In this document: in pieces, positions 1 through 12,076 of the stretch
Position numbering within the stretch: the stretch's first letter is position 1
Layout of the letters: the number at the start of each line of letters is the position of its first letter
Assembly: GCA_001465935.1 (NCBI GenBank)
Contig: LNKV01000116.1
Coordinates: 8,138-68,385 of the forward strand
Reading direction: 5' to 3'
Length of the DNA stretch: 60,248 nt
DNA from: Clarireedia homoeocarpa
Lineage: Eukaryota; Ascomycota; Leotiomycetes; Helotiales; Rutstroemiaceae
Notes under the pieces: model-generated
The model's input: only the letters and a program-made list of their open reading frames with translations
What the model was told of the DNA's origin: nothing
Databases searched by the model: none
Made by a program: the position numbers and the translations under genes

Positions 1-1613
1 TATTATAATAATATATAAATAATAAGATTAATTATAAATAAAAATAAAAAAATATCTATTAAATTTAAATATATTGATATTTAAAATATATAATTAAAAT
101 AAAAATATTCGAAGAAATTATTTAATATTATCTATTTATTTATAAAGGATATATTTATTAATAGCTTTATTAAAAATCTTATATAGTAATAATTTAAATA
201 TTTTTATATTTACTTAAATCTATAAAATATAAGAGATAAAATTAAGAAGTTAAATATAATAACTAAAACTTTATAAAATACTTTTTAAAAGTTACTTTTT
301 TATTTATTATTTCTTTTTATAAGTAAAACTTATTAATAATTTAATCTTAAAATATAAAGTAAAATAAAGTTAAAATAAATAATCTTTTAAAAAATAATTA
401 ACTTATTTAATAAAAATCTTTCTTTAAATTAATCTTTCTATAATATCTAGAAATTTAATTTAATATAGTTATTAATATAAATAAATAGTATAGAAAATAT
501 AACTAATAAATAGATAATTCTAAACTATTTATATAATAGAATTACTAATTAATATAAAGTAGAGTTGATTTTATAATATCTTTAACTATTTATTTAAAAT
601 ATTTTAAATATTTATTATAAGTTTATATAAAAAATATTAAATTTAATATATATTCAATTAACTATTTTTAAACTATCTAAATATATTTTAAATACTCTTA
701 TTTAATTATCTTATTATTATCTAATATCTATTTTATTTTAATATAAAATAATTATTTAACTTTCTTTTTCGAAAATCTAAATATAACTAACTTTCTAAAT
801 ACTATTATATAAATTTTAATATACCTTATAAATAAATTTAAAATAGTAAAAAAACTTTAAAAATAAATTAAGTAATTAATATTTCGATATAAAGATTAAT
901 ATATAAAAAACTTATATTTATCTAGAAGATCACGAATATCTAGAATTCTTAAATAATTATTTTAAATATTAAAACTTTATATATATATTAAAAACTTATA
1001 AAGTATAATATAAAATAAAGTTATAAAATAATAAGAAGTTTATAAAGTTATTTCGAGAATAAGTTGAGAATAATTAGATAATCTAAGATAATATATAAAA
1101 GTAGTAATAGAAAGAGTATTTAAAAGAGTATTAATTATATTAATATAAAATATAAAAATTACTTTATTATAAAAAGACTTTTAAGAAATAATAGGAAAAT
1201 TAAAATAACTAATTTAAATTAAATCTTGAAAATAAATATAATAAAAACTAAATAAAATAAATAAATTATTATTTTTATTATTATTATTTTTATTATTCTT
1301 TTTATTCTTTTTATTTTTATTATCTTCTTAATTATTATCTTTTTTATTAGAAAGCTAATCTATAAAATAACTCTTTAAACTATATATCTTAATTAATATT
1401 TTAAAAAACTTCTTTATATCTTTTAAATTCTAAAAACCCGTTATTAAATTAATTATAAAAATAATAAAAAGAAATTTACTTTATTAAAATCTTTTAATTT
1501 AGATAATATTAATAACTTCTTAATAATCAATATTAAAATTTTAGAGATAAGATAATATTTCTTTATTTAATAATTTTAATAATAATTTAACTTTCTAATA
1601 TTTATATAATTAT
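1..1613. other. AT-rich RIP-like desert, no gene
   Basis: Almost entirely A and T with very few G or C and stops in every frame. A T-rich run at about 1261-1345 looks like a degraded low-complexity coding stretch or microsatellite. The composition matches the retrotransposon that follows, so this is probably another RIP-degraded repeat, but I could not identify its family. Confidence 0.7.
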
Positions 1614-1828
1614 TATAACGAGACTATTAATAAAGATACTAAATAATCTTAAAATTAATAATTATAGAACTAAGAGGATTATAAGAATTCGAAAACTTAT
1701 ATATAAAAAGAGATTATATATTTAATCACGTATATACTAATATATATTTATATATTTAATATTTAACTTACTCTTATAAAAGTTATATTCTTATATAATA
1801 TCGTGATAATTTAATTAGAATTATTATA
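1614..1828 (-). repeat. 3' LTR of the Gypsy element
   Basis: Aligns along its length with 8208-8424: shared blocks include the AACGAGACT/AATAAGACT edge, the GAGGATTATAAG block and ATATCGTGATAATT near the other end. It is more heavily mutated to A/T than the right copy. The outer edge TATAACGAGACT reads as a mutated TGTAACGAGACT, giving the TG..CA ends expected of an LTR. No convincing target-site duplication was seen. Confidence 0.8.
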
Positions 1829-2739
1829 TCACCCCCCTCTTTTAAAAAAGCTCGCCCTCGAGTATTTTAATTACTTTATTAAAGTCTTAGTTATATATTC
1901 TTAAAATTTCTTCTTAAATAAATATAAATAATCTAAATAGTTTATAATAAATAAATATAAAAGTAATAATAGTAACTTCTTAATTTAGTAATATTATACT
2001 TTAAATATTATAAAGTTCAAGAATCACTTCTTATTTATTATAATTATTAAATAGTCTCCTTTAATATAATTATAGTTATTTTCTCCGAATTCTTATAATC
2101 GAAGTTATTCGAAAAGAAGTATTAATAAATTAAATACTTTTAAGTTAATTTGATAGAAGTTTTAAAATAGTATTAGAGATATTTTAAGATCCGATACTTT
2201 ATATTAAACTAGATCGATATTATAACCTCTTTATTATATATAATATTCTAATAACCTTTATTTTAATTAGTAGACTAATATTTACTTTATTTTATATTTA
2301 TTCGTTCTCGTTATATTAATTAGCAGAGATAGTTTATTATATTAGTTTAGTAATAAGTTATTAACTATTTTCTTTAACTTATTAACTAGGAATATATTAT
2401 AGATTTATATAATACTAGATAGATCTAGATAATAAAAATAATCGATATATTCTAAAATTTTAAAGTATCTATTAATAAAATAATCTAGTTTTTTAAATAG
2501 TTATTATATTAGTAAGTATTATATATCTAGTTAGATATAGTTACTAACTTAGAAGTTAACTAGTTAATAATATTTATTTATTTACTTAGCTATTTACTTT
2601 TAAGTAGTTATAATAATAAAGTAAGTATATTTTAAAGTTTCACGATTATAATATATATAAATATAAATATCTTAGATATTAAAGTTATTGATTAAAGAAT
2701 ATTTAATTAGCTTCTAATCTTATATAACTTTAAAAGTAT

Positions 2740-4990
2740 ATTTATAAAATACTTCGAAGAGAGATAAGTTACTAAAAGAAGAATATAATAAAGTTAATTA
2801 TATATAGTTTATTATCGAAAGAAATTTAAACTAGTTATTTTAATAATAGTTAATAAAGAGTCTTAATTATTTTTATAAATACTAATTATAAACTTCTATC
2901 TACTTATTAATCTAAAGATAGTTTATAATAAAAAGCTTAACTTTAATTTTAAGAATATTATTAAACTTAGTTTAGAATAAAGATATAAATTAAAGTTCGT
3001 GGTTAGATAGTATTATTATAAATAAATTATAATATTAATAGATATATAAAATATAAAACTTAATCTAGTTTTTTATAATAATAGTCTTATAATATAAGAT
3101 TATAATAACTTACTTAGATAAGTAGTTGATAATAATAAATATATTATTATATTTATATTTATCCTTATTAAAACTATAATAATCTATAATAATATATTCT
3201 TATATATAAATCGAGACTAGTAATAAATATAATAATTTAGATATTTTATCTTTTAAAATTAAGTTATAATAGTATATATAATAATTATAAATATATATAA
3301 TAATATTATTCTTTATAAAATATTAGTAATAATACTTTTTAAAAAATAAATAAATCTTCTTGATATCTAGATAAATTATTATAATAGAGTTATATATTTT
3401 ATAAATAAGAAGGATCTTTAAATTCTTAATATTAAAAATAATAAAATAGCTTTTATAAAATAATAAATCTTCTTTAACTTCGAATTTAGATTTAAACTTT
3501 GATTCTTCTTAATTTATTATAATTCGTAAAGTTTATAAAGAATTATAATTACAGTTCGCTTATAAAATATAAGTAACTAGATTAATAAGATTTATAGAAT
3601 TTATAAAAGTATTTATTTTAAAAACAAATTTATTAAAATAGTTATATATATAAAAAGCTAAAATCTAGAGATCTAGTTTTTTATCTTTAAATAATTACTA
3701 GATATATCACTTTTTTTTAGATTTATTTTAAAAACCCAATTTATTTTCTTTCTAAATAAAAGTATTTATTATAAAGTTATTTTTACTAGAGCGATATATA
3801 ATAAAGAAATAATAATTAGTTAGAAGTTTAATCTATTAAACTTATTAAATATTAAATACTTTAGTTATTATAAAATATTCTAAGGTTTTATAATTAGTAT
3901 AAACTTGGATCTAATATAAAGTACTAATAAACTTAGTATACTAATATAAAAATAACTTTATAATTATAAATATTTCTTTATTATAAACTTTATAATTAAG
4001 CTTAACTAGTTATATTGTTTTTAAGAAATATATAACTAGAAACTAGTTATTACTATATTTCTAAGATAGTATACTTATTATAACTCTATTTAATATATTA
4101 GTTTCGAGTATATAAAGAAGGTTATAATTATAATATTATAAAAGTAAAATAGAAGTTAGTATTTCTTTAAATATATTAAATAACTACTAGTAGTTAATAT
4201 CGAAATTAAAGTAAGTTATAATTTTTATTAATTTAATAAAAGGCTTTATAATTATATTAAAATCGTAGATAAATTATCAATAAAAGTTATAGAAACTTAA
4301 GAAAGATTAAATACTTTTTATAATAATCGAGTATCTTTATTCTTTAATAATAGTAACTTTTTCGAGATCAACTTTAATATTATCGATCGAGATAATAAAG
4401 TTAAAATACTTTATATATTTAATATCAAACTTGTATTTTTTAAAATCAGTTTATAAACTAGTATATTCAAGTCTTTAAAGTATTTAAATAATATAGATTA
4501 TATATTTAAGTTTATTTTCTAAGTAAATTAAGATATTATCAAAATAAATAATATAAAAAATATTAAGAAAATCAAATAGAATATTATTTATATAATATTA
4601 ATAAGTAGCCGAGTTATTAGTTAATCTAAATAATATAACTTTATATTTATATATATTATACTAAGTTTGAAATATAATATATTTCTTAGAAGCCAAATTT
4701 ATATAAATATAATAGAATATTTAATAAATATCTAGTTTAGTAAAAACTTTTATTTTTAAAAACTTAGTTAAAATCTTATTAATAAATAGAAGTAGATATC
4801 TATCTTTATAAGTAAAAGTATTTAAAGCTTAGAAGTTAATATATAAATAAAGAGAATTATTAAACTTTCTTATAAATAAAATAGAAGTTATAAAAAATAT
4901 TTAATTTAGTTTAATAAAGCTTTTAAGTAAATTATTTATAATATATTCTTTAACTACTTCTAGCTCTTCTAGTAATATCTTATAAAAAAG
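2740..4990 (-). pseudogene. Remnant pol of the Gypsy element (RT, RNase H, integrase)
   Basis: Conceptual minus-strand reading through stops shows Ty3/Gypsy landmarks. Around 4990-4690 is the RT core resembling RALN..KDRYLLLFI..FTKLD. Around 4550-4520 the catalytic YLDD box appears as YFDN, an Asp-to-Asn change that needs only G-to-A. Around 3930-3780 is an RNase H segment resembling IYTNYKTLEYFIITK followed by FIIYRSSKNN. Around 3060-2740 is the integrase core with an HPQTDGQTE-like box decayed by C-to-T changes and a downstream NQYL..LRLFINYY stretch. Stops occur throughout, many where Gln or Trp is expected. Non-functional. Confidence 0.8.
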
Positions 4991-5331
4991 ACTATATTTA
5001 AAAACTTTTTCTTTATTATTTTCTAATTAGATTTTATAATTATATAAATAATAAAGTAAAAGGAGATTAGACTTAGACTTCGAGAATATATATATATATA
5101 CTATATATTTAGTTAGTATAAATAGCTTATTATCAATATTTATAAGAAAGTATATAATAATAAAATAGTTAATTAAAACTAGTAATTATATAATTAGAAT
5201 AGTTAAGTTTTATTTAGATATTTACTATTCTTTTTACTAGTTAATAAAACTATCGACCTTTTATAAAATAATTATAAAGAGTTTATTATTACTATCTTTT
5301 TTATAAATATAGTTTATTACTATAATAGAGA

Positions 5332-5690
5332 TTATATATATCTTTATAATATTTAGTTTATATTATAAAGAAAGGATTTAGAAAGGTTTTAAAAGTCTCT
5401 TAAATTTAGTATTAAATATAAAAACTATAAGTTTAACTTACTTTAACTCTTTTTCTATATAGATAATAGAATATTTAATTTAAATCTTATAAAATAAACT
5501 ATTTATAATTNTTATATATATCTTTATAATATTTAGTTTATATTATAAAAAAGAGATTTAAAAAGATTTTAAAAATCTCTTAAATTTAATATTAAATATA
5601 GAAAATATAAATTCGATTTATTTTAATTTTTTTTTTATATAAATAATAAAAAGTTTAATTTAAACTTTATAAAATAAATTATTTTTAATT
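5332..5690. repeat. 179-bp direct duplication flanking a single N at 5511
   Basis: 5332-5510 and 5512-5690 are the same sequence offset by exactly 180 bases, differing mainly by C/T and G/A changes, with a lone N between them. This is the pattern left when a scaffolder abuts two contig ends drawn from different RIP-mutated copies of one repeat. It is probably an assembly join rather than a biological tandem duplication. Confidence 0.75.
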
Positions 5691-8207
5691 AAAATAACTT
5701 TATTTTTAATAAAGGAAACTAGATATTTATTTAAAATATTAAATAGAGTTACTTCGAAATAGAATAATAAATATATAATAAATAAATTTAATATTTTTCT
5801 ATTTATATATTATTTTTTAATAATAACTATATTAATAAAAAATAGTTATTTCTAATAAATTTTTAAGTCTAAATAATTCTAGTTAAATTTACAGTCCCGA
5901 TACTTTATATTAATTTAATAAATCTTATTTATTATCTTAGACTTATATAAACAAGTTTTAATATTATAAGATTTTATATATATTTAATTTATAAATAGCT
6001 CTTTAAGTTAAATAAAACGTCTTTAAATATAATCGACTAATACTCGATTCTCAATAAGTTATTTATATTCTAGTATTATTGTATATATATTTAAGTAAAT
6101 AATTAGAAAGAGAGTAAATAATTAGATATAATTATTAATTATAAAATTTATTAAAATATAATAGATAATTAGAAATCTACTTTAACTATTATATCTTTTA
6201 ATTTATAAAGATATCTTTAAGTATTTAATTATAAGTTTAAGATTATAATAAAGTTATTAAAAGAAAGAAATATTAATTAATATAAAGTTATTTACTTTAA
6301 AGTTAATAAGAACTTTAGTTTAATAAAAGATATTATTTTTTATTAGTTTATATAATATTATTATATAGTTTCTATCTATTAGTTTAATTAAATCTAAATA
6401 TCTTATATCTCTTAAATTACTTAGAAAGAAGTCTTTATTTAAATACTATTTTTTATTTAATCTACTTTTAATTAGTTTATATAAATAATAGTTTTAGCTT
6501 AGACTTTAGTTAGAATATTATCTTCTTTCTTTATTTCCTTTATTATATCTTTATAAAACTTATATTCGATTTTATCTATTATATAATAAAGAGTTTAAAC
6601 TTGAGTAAAAGTAAAGAAGAGGAAGTTTTAAATAAAGTTATTAATTAGCGAGGTAGCTTTTTAATTAGAAGAGAAGTAATATAATATATTAGAAGGTAGA
6701 GTTAACTATATAGATAGAATAATAGTAAGAATACTAAGTTAATCTTAAAGTATTTCCCGGCTCTTAGTATAAGTAGTAGCTTGGTTTTAATAGTTTATTA
6801 TAATCGCTATTACTTTAATAAAAGTTTATTAAATTTATTTACTTATTATAATACTAGTATTATTTATATTTAAATATTAAAGTACTTATATATTAGCTTT
6901 ATAATCTTTATTTTCAAAGTGATTTATAAGTGAATATATTCGGTAATTATTATTTAACTTCTTAATAAAGTTTTAATATTTATCTTTTAAATTAATCTTA
7001 TTAATAATATTTACTAAAAACTCGAACTACTAATAAAATAGCTTGAAGAGCTAGCCTTTAAGTTAAACAAAGTATATATATATATTTTAAATATATTAGT
7101 ATTCGGCCGAATCTATTAAAAAATTAACTACTTTATTGATTATTTACTCGAATATAATATTATTCTAGATATATAATTCTTTATAATATTTAAAAGCTAA
7201 GTCTTTTAATTAGTTTAGTATAAATAAATATTTAGTATTATTATTAATAAAATTATATTCGTATTAGTTAATTCGATTTATAATAAACTTTCTTTATAAT
7301 CGAGTAATAGGTTTTTTTCTATTAAAGAGTTTATTAGTTAAATATAAGATTTTAAATAATATATAACTCGATATAGTTAAGATAATATTATATTAATATA
7401 GAGAAGTAGATAGTTGTAAATTATATAACTAATATAGTAATAATAGTTAGAAAATACTAAGTAAATTATATTTAATTGTTAATTAAAATAATAACTATTT
7501 TTTAATCTAATCTATTAATATAATATACTTAGTATTTTAAACTATTAGTTGTACTTAGAATTAAGTTTATATCTCTATTATTTAGACTATTAGTATTATT
7601 ATTAAGTTAGTAGATAATATAATTAAAAGAGTTTTTTAAACTACTTTTCCTTTACTTTTACCTCGATATCGATAACTACTTTAATCGTTAATATCTATAT
7701 TTTAATTGAATTAAAGTAAAGAGAATATAAATAGTATTAAATAACTTTATTAAGTTATAGAGAATTATATAAAAGGAGGGGAGTAATATTGAGAATCCGA
7801 AGTAGATTTATCTTCTACTTAGTATATAGCTTGGGGTATTACTTAGCTAGCCTCAAGAGTATCTTAAGTACTAAGCTAGATATCGAGAATAATAATAGTG
7901 TTTTACGAAGTATTATAAGAAGGTAAATCTACTTACTTAGCTAATATAGAACAATTTAGCTAGTCTTTATTTTAAGATTAGAGAGGTATTCGATATATTA
8001 TTATAATAAGTCTTTAGAGACTATATAGAATAAATAATTTAAAAAGTATTAGAGAGTAATACTATATATTAGCGAGACTGGAATAAGTCTACTCTTATTA
8101 CTTAAAGAATCCTTAAAGAAAAGATTTAAAAGTAAAAAGAGATTAAGTATTGATATTATTTAGATAGTAGTCAATATAACTAAAAGAATAAGTTGAGTTA
8201 TTAATAA

Positions 8208-8424
8208 TATAATAAGACTATTAGTTAAGATACTGAATAACCTTAGAATTAACAACTAAAAAGCTAAGAGGATTATAAGGATCCGAAAGCTTATATATAG
8301 GAAGAGGTTATATACTTAATTATATATATACTAATATATACTAATATATACTTGATGTCTGACTCACCCCCAGGGAGGTCATGTCCTTATATAATATCGT
8401 GATAATTCGGTCAGAATCATTACA
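8208..8424 (-). repeat. 5' LTR of the Gypsy element
   Basis: Less mutated than the left LTR and retains GC-richer patches such as CACCCCCAGGGAGG. On the minus strand it begins TGTAATGATTCTGACC and contains TATATAAG boxes suitable for a core promoter. The bases just outside (8425-8436, AGTCTCGTTACA) are an exact inverted copy of the consensus opposite LTR edge, so the right boundary could be at 8436 or the element may have inserted into a relative. Confidence 0.75.
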
Positions 8425-8692
8425 AGTCTCGTTACAATATTAATTTATAAAATTAATAAATTATTATTATAAAATAAATAAAAGAAATAAAAGAAATTAT
8501 AATAATTAATATATAATAATTAAGTTAATTTAAAAAAATTAAAAAAATTTTAATCTAATTAATTAATCTAATTAATTAATATTATTATATTTAATATTTT
8601 TAATTTTTTCCATTCCCCTATACTGCGTGTCCTTCTATAGAATATTGCTAATTGTTCCACTTCTCAGTCGCTCGTTTTAGAATCTAGAGAAA
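8425..8692. other. AT-rich gap between retroelement and peroxidase gene
   Basis: About 170 bases of A/T-only sequence with TAATTAATTAAT-type runs, turning abruptly to normal composition near 8610. The last 80 bases must hold the promoter or 5' leader of the peroxidase gene. No clear TATA element could be assigned because the whole flank is AT. Confidence 0.5.
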
Positions 8693-10078
8693 ATGAAGTT
8701 TCCATCATCCTTCCTTACTCTTTCTCTTCTAGGCACTACTGTCCAAGCGTTTCCGAGCCTGCATCTTCGGGGTGCGGCAAAAGTTTCTCGAAATGTTCGA
8801 GAAGAAGCACTGTTTGAAGATTTGAAGAGACAAGTCGAAAATCATCCAGCAGTTCAGAAGAGGTTGCTAGTTGACTCATTGAGAACTCCAATTGATGGTC
8901 GGACCCGAAGCATCTCTCTTTACGATGACTATCACTAACGACATCTAGTCACGGGAAAGCATGCATTCGTTGCTCCCAACTTCGAAAACGGTGATCAGAG
9001 AGGACCATGTCCAGGATTGAATGCCTTAGCTAACCACAACTACATATCCCATGATGGTGTTGTATCGATGGTTGACCTCATTGCGAACGTCAATGCTGTC
9101 TACGGAATGGGCATCGAGCTGATCACCGTCCTCGCCATTATGGGCACCGTCGGCGTTGGTGACCCCCTCTCCCTTAATCCTGGATTTTCCATCGGTGGTT
9201 ACACTCCAAAGGTAGTCAACATCCTCGGCAACCTAGGCGGACTTTTAGGGACGCCCCGAGGACTCAGTGGTGCCCACAACTGGATCGAGGCAGATTCATC
9301 AAATACACGCGATGACCTCTACGTAACAGGCGATGCCTCAACCATGAACATGACACTCTTTCTTCAAATTGCAAACGGATCCGACTCCGAGGTTATCACG
9401 ATGCAAGATATTGGAAAACGAGCCGCTGAACGCCTGGCCTACAGCAAGACCACCAATCCTTACCTCTACTACGGACCATACACTGGCATGATTGCTCGCA
9501 ATGCCGGATATGCATTTTCCGGTCGTCTACTCAGTAACCACACGACCGAGCATCCGGATGGCTACTTAACGCAAGGTGTATTACGCAGCATGTTCGGCGT
9601 CTACGAAGAAAACGGATCATTTGTTTACAAGAAAGGCTGGGAGCAAATACCATCTAACTGGTACCGCACGCCCGTTGACTACGGACTTGTCAGTCTCAAC
9701 GTCGATCTGCTTGCTTGGATGGCAGAATACCCTACACTTGCATCTATCGGTGGTAATACAGGAACAGTCAACTCCTTCACTGGACTCGACATCAGTAACA
9801 TTACTGGTGGCGTCCTCAATGCGGAGTCGCTCTTGGAGGGCAACAATCTCATGTGTTTTTCACTTGAGGTCGTCAAGACATTCGCGCCTAATTCCTTGTC
9901 TCCACTTTTTGCCACCATTGCTGTGCCGTTAAAGTTATTGTTAGATGTGATCAACACTTCTATTCTCGATATTGCAGGTTGCCCTCAGTTCAGCGATTTG
10001 AGTATGGATGGGAAGTCACTGTTTAAAGGTCTTGAAGACACCTATCCCGGTGCCGCAAAGAGTGGTGTGTCATTTTAA
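8693..10078 (+). CDS. Secreted heme-thiolate peroxidase (chloroperoxidase/peroxygenase family)
   Basis: Two exons, 8693-8897 and 8949-10078, give 444 residues. The 51-nt intron has a perfect CTAAC branch point 7 nt before its AG; the donor GTCGGA is non-consensus but keeps frame and produces the family-typical DVTGKHAF. Residues 1-20 are a signal peptide ending near VQAFPS. The heme-ligand motif PCPGLNALANH places the proximal cysteine at about residue 89. A downstream IEADSSNTRDD segment matches the EGD/EHD-SxTRxD region holding the acid-base Glu, and EHPDGYLTQG follows. Several N-glycosylation sequons (NMT, NGS, NHT, NIT) fit an extracellular enzyme. The family performs H2O2-dependent halogenation or oxygenation; the substrate cannot be inferred. 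It lies about 270 bp from a RIP-mutated retrotransposon yet is intact. Confidence 0.88.
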
Positions 10079-12076
10079 ACCAAGATGCTTATATCTATGT
10101 ATCCCGCTCTGCATATATCATCTATTCTTTTAATCATAATTTTAATTAAGATGCATTTATCATTCGTCGCTACACCAGGCTAGAGGTTCTTCACACACTA
10201 AGCTTTGTATTATTTTGATTGGCTGTTCCTAAAAAACCGCACTTATTTTAACCTGGAACATGACGATATAGGGAACGAATATCCATCTATCCTCTTGAAT
10301 TCGAGTGCTGTATTTCATGTTTCGTCTCGCCAATGACTGAAAATAAAAAATTAGGCCCCCCTCATCACCTTGAATTCATTCTCAGGGGGAGATCTCGTGA
10401 TCCTGGTGAGCTAGCGCGCGAGGAACACATATAAACCTACCCTCCTTTCCGAGCCCTAGGACATTAGCTAAGAACGAGGGAAGCTGCCACTAAGCTACTA
10501 TGTAGGGGGGGTTCACACGCTATAAATTGTGTGTATCTAAGCTACTCTCACAATTGAACTGAGTATGTAGAGAGGTTACATCGTATCTGTGAGAGACCTA
10601 CCCAGCATAATGACGTGGAGTTCGACAGCATAAGGTTCATTGGACCATCAAAACGACAACACTCACATCCTCAATGAAAATGAGACGTCTCTGGTGAATT
10701 TCAACAGCAAGAATTTTGGGATATGGTCTTCGCCCCTACTTGTATTCAACAATCCACAGTCCCGGGGTAGATCTCCTACCAAATTTCATGCCGCCAGCAA
10801 CCAGAACGACACATGTAGAAAAGAAACAATTCGATGCCAAAATCTCACCCATTGGTCCTTGGTCCACGTTCAAATCTCTTTCGAGGCTCAATGAATGATT
10901 TGATTAGGCGCAGAGAGAGAGACTGGAAGGGGCAGTGAATTTGTTCAGTCATGGTCAACGCAAACTGGAAGTTATGCGAATCATGAGGGCCATCGTGCAA
11001 AAGTCTGATATATGGTACTGAGTTTCCTTCATTCCATGACTCATGTGGTGCTATCCAATCATGATCAGGGAGTTTGTGATTCCCTCCCTCCCTCTTTCAG
11101 CAGGTATATATTCCCCCCCTTGACCGAGTCATTAACGTTACCTCTCTAGAGGAAGATAATGGCCTAGAACTCTGGAGACGGTGTGTGGAAGTAACGATTA
11201 CCACTAATCATGAAATTTGAGATTTCGGACATGGGTCGTTACAATATATCCACGTTAGGAGCTTAGGAACTGCGATCTTCGCAGTTTGTTTAGGACTATG
11301 TTGGCTCCCACATACAACAACGGTCGACCCTGAAAATTGTGATCATTGTAAGTGGCTTTGCTTGTGTATAATGTTTATTGACAAAGCCTGTCGCTCTCTT
11401 CGTAGTCTAGATATTGGTTGGTCTTATATAGGTCCCCCATTCCCCAAAATTCCTCCGGTTCCGGATGTCGCCGTTCTCCAGCTACGATTCTAAGCTGCGT
11501 ACATACTAACTTGCCTGTTCTCTCCGCTGTACCACAAGTTAAGACATCGGGAAACCCTAAGCATTGTAACTTTTGCGTGCTGTTTATGTTGTAGAACTTC
11601 GGATCGTCGGTAGGATGGCTTATTATTTTGGAAGTGTTTAATTTTGGAGTTGGATGTGTGATATGTATGGGCTCTAGAGGTTGCTGATGGACGGAGGCCG
11701 GCACTTCTACCCCTATTGTATATTGAGTTACCCCCTAGGTTTCTTGGTGATGACCCCCCCTCGATTCATAGGATTGACAATGTCACCGAGCCCGAGCAAC
11801 AAATCTACTGCCACCCCATCATTGCATATCTTCATCATATTCAGACATTTACTATACTGTACAGATTGCAACCATGCCCATATATGTATTGCATGCATCG
11901 CATCGACTCCAGATTTCCACCCAGATAGATATCCACCACCACCAAACAAAGTATTATGGCCGATAATTTTTTGTAGAGGTGAGAGAGAATTCGAGGCCTT
12001 TTCATCCCATCACGCCTCGCTCGTTATAAATATACAATATACACATCCATATTCTCAGCCTGGATCAGTTATTTCA
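10079..12076. other. Intergenic, no gene recognised
   Basis: About 2 kb between the peroxidase 3' end and the TIM50 3' end. It contains only short open frames without coding character, a few C-runs (11117, 11754) and normal base composition. I see no intron-linked ORF, RNA gene or repeat here. Confidence 0.5.

Larger units (their letters stand above)
1614..8424 (-). mobile_element. RIP-degraded Ty3/Gypsy LTR retrotransposon (possibly two copies joined)
   Basis: Two related ~216-bp repeats bound about 6.4 kb of internal sequence. Read on the minus strand, the interior still spells reverse transcriptase, RNase H and integrase in the Ty3/Gypsy order. A polypurine tract (forward 1829-1843, C-run followed by TCTTTT) lies directly inside the left LTR, so the left copy is the 3' LTR and transcription ran right to left. 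Nearly all C and G positions have drifted to T and A, as expected for RIP. No reading frame survives. Because of the N join at 5511, the two halves may come from different copies of the same family. Confidence 0.85.

Noticed and set aside
10640..10898. Overlapping short plus-strand frames
   Set aside because: Two frames overlap in the same place with no recognisable protein; typical chance ORFs.
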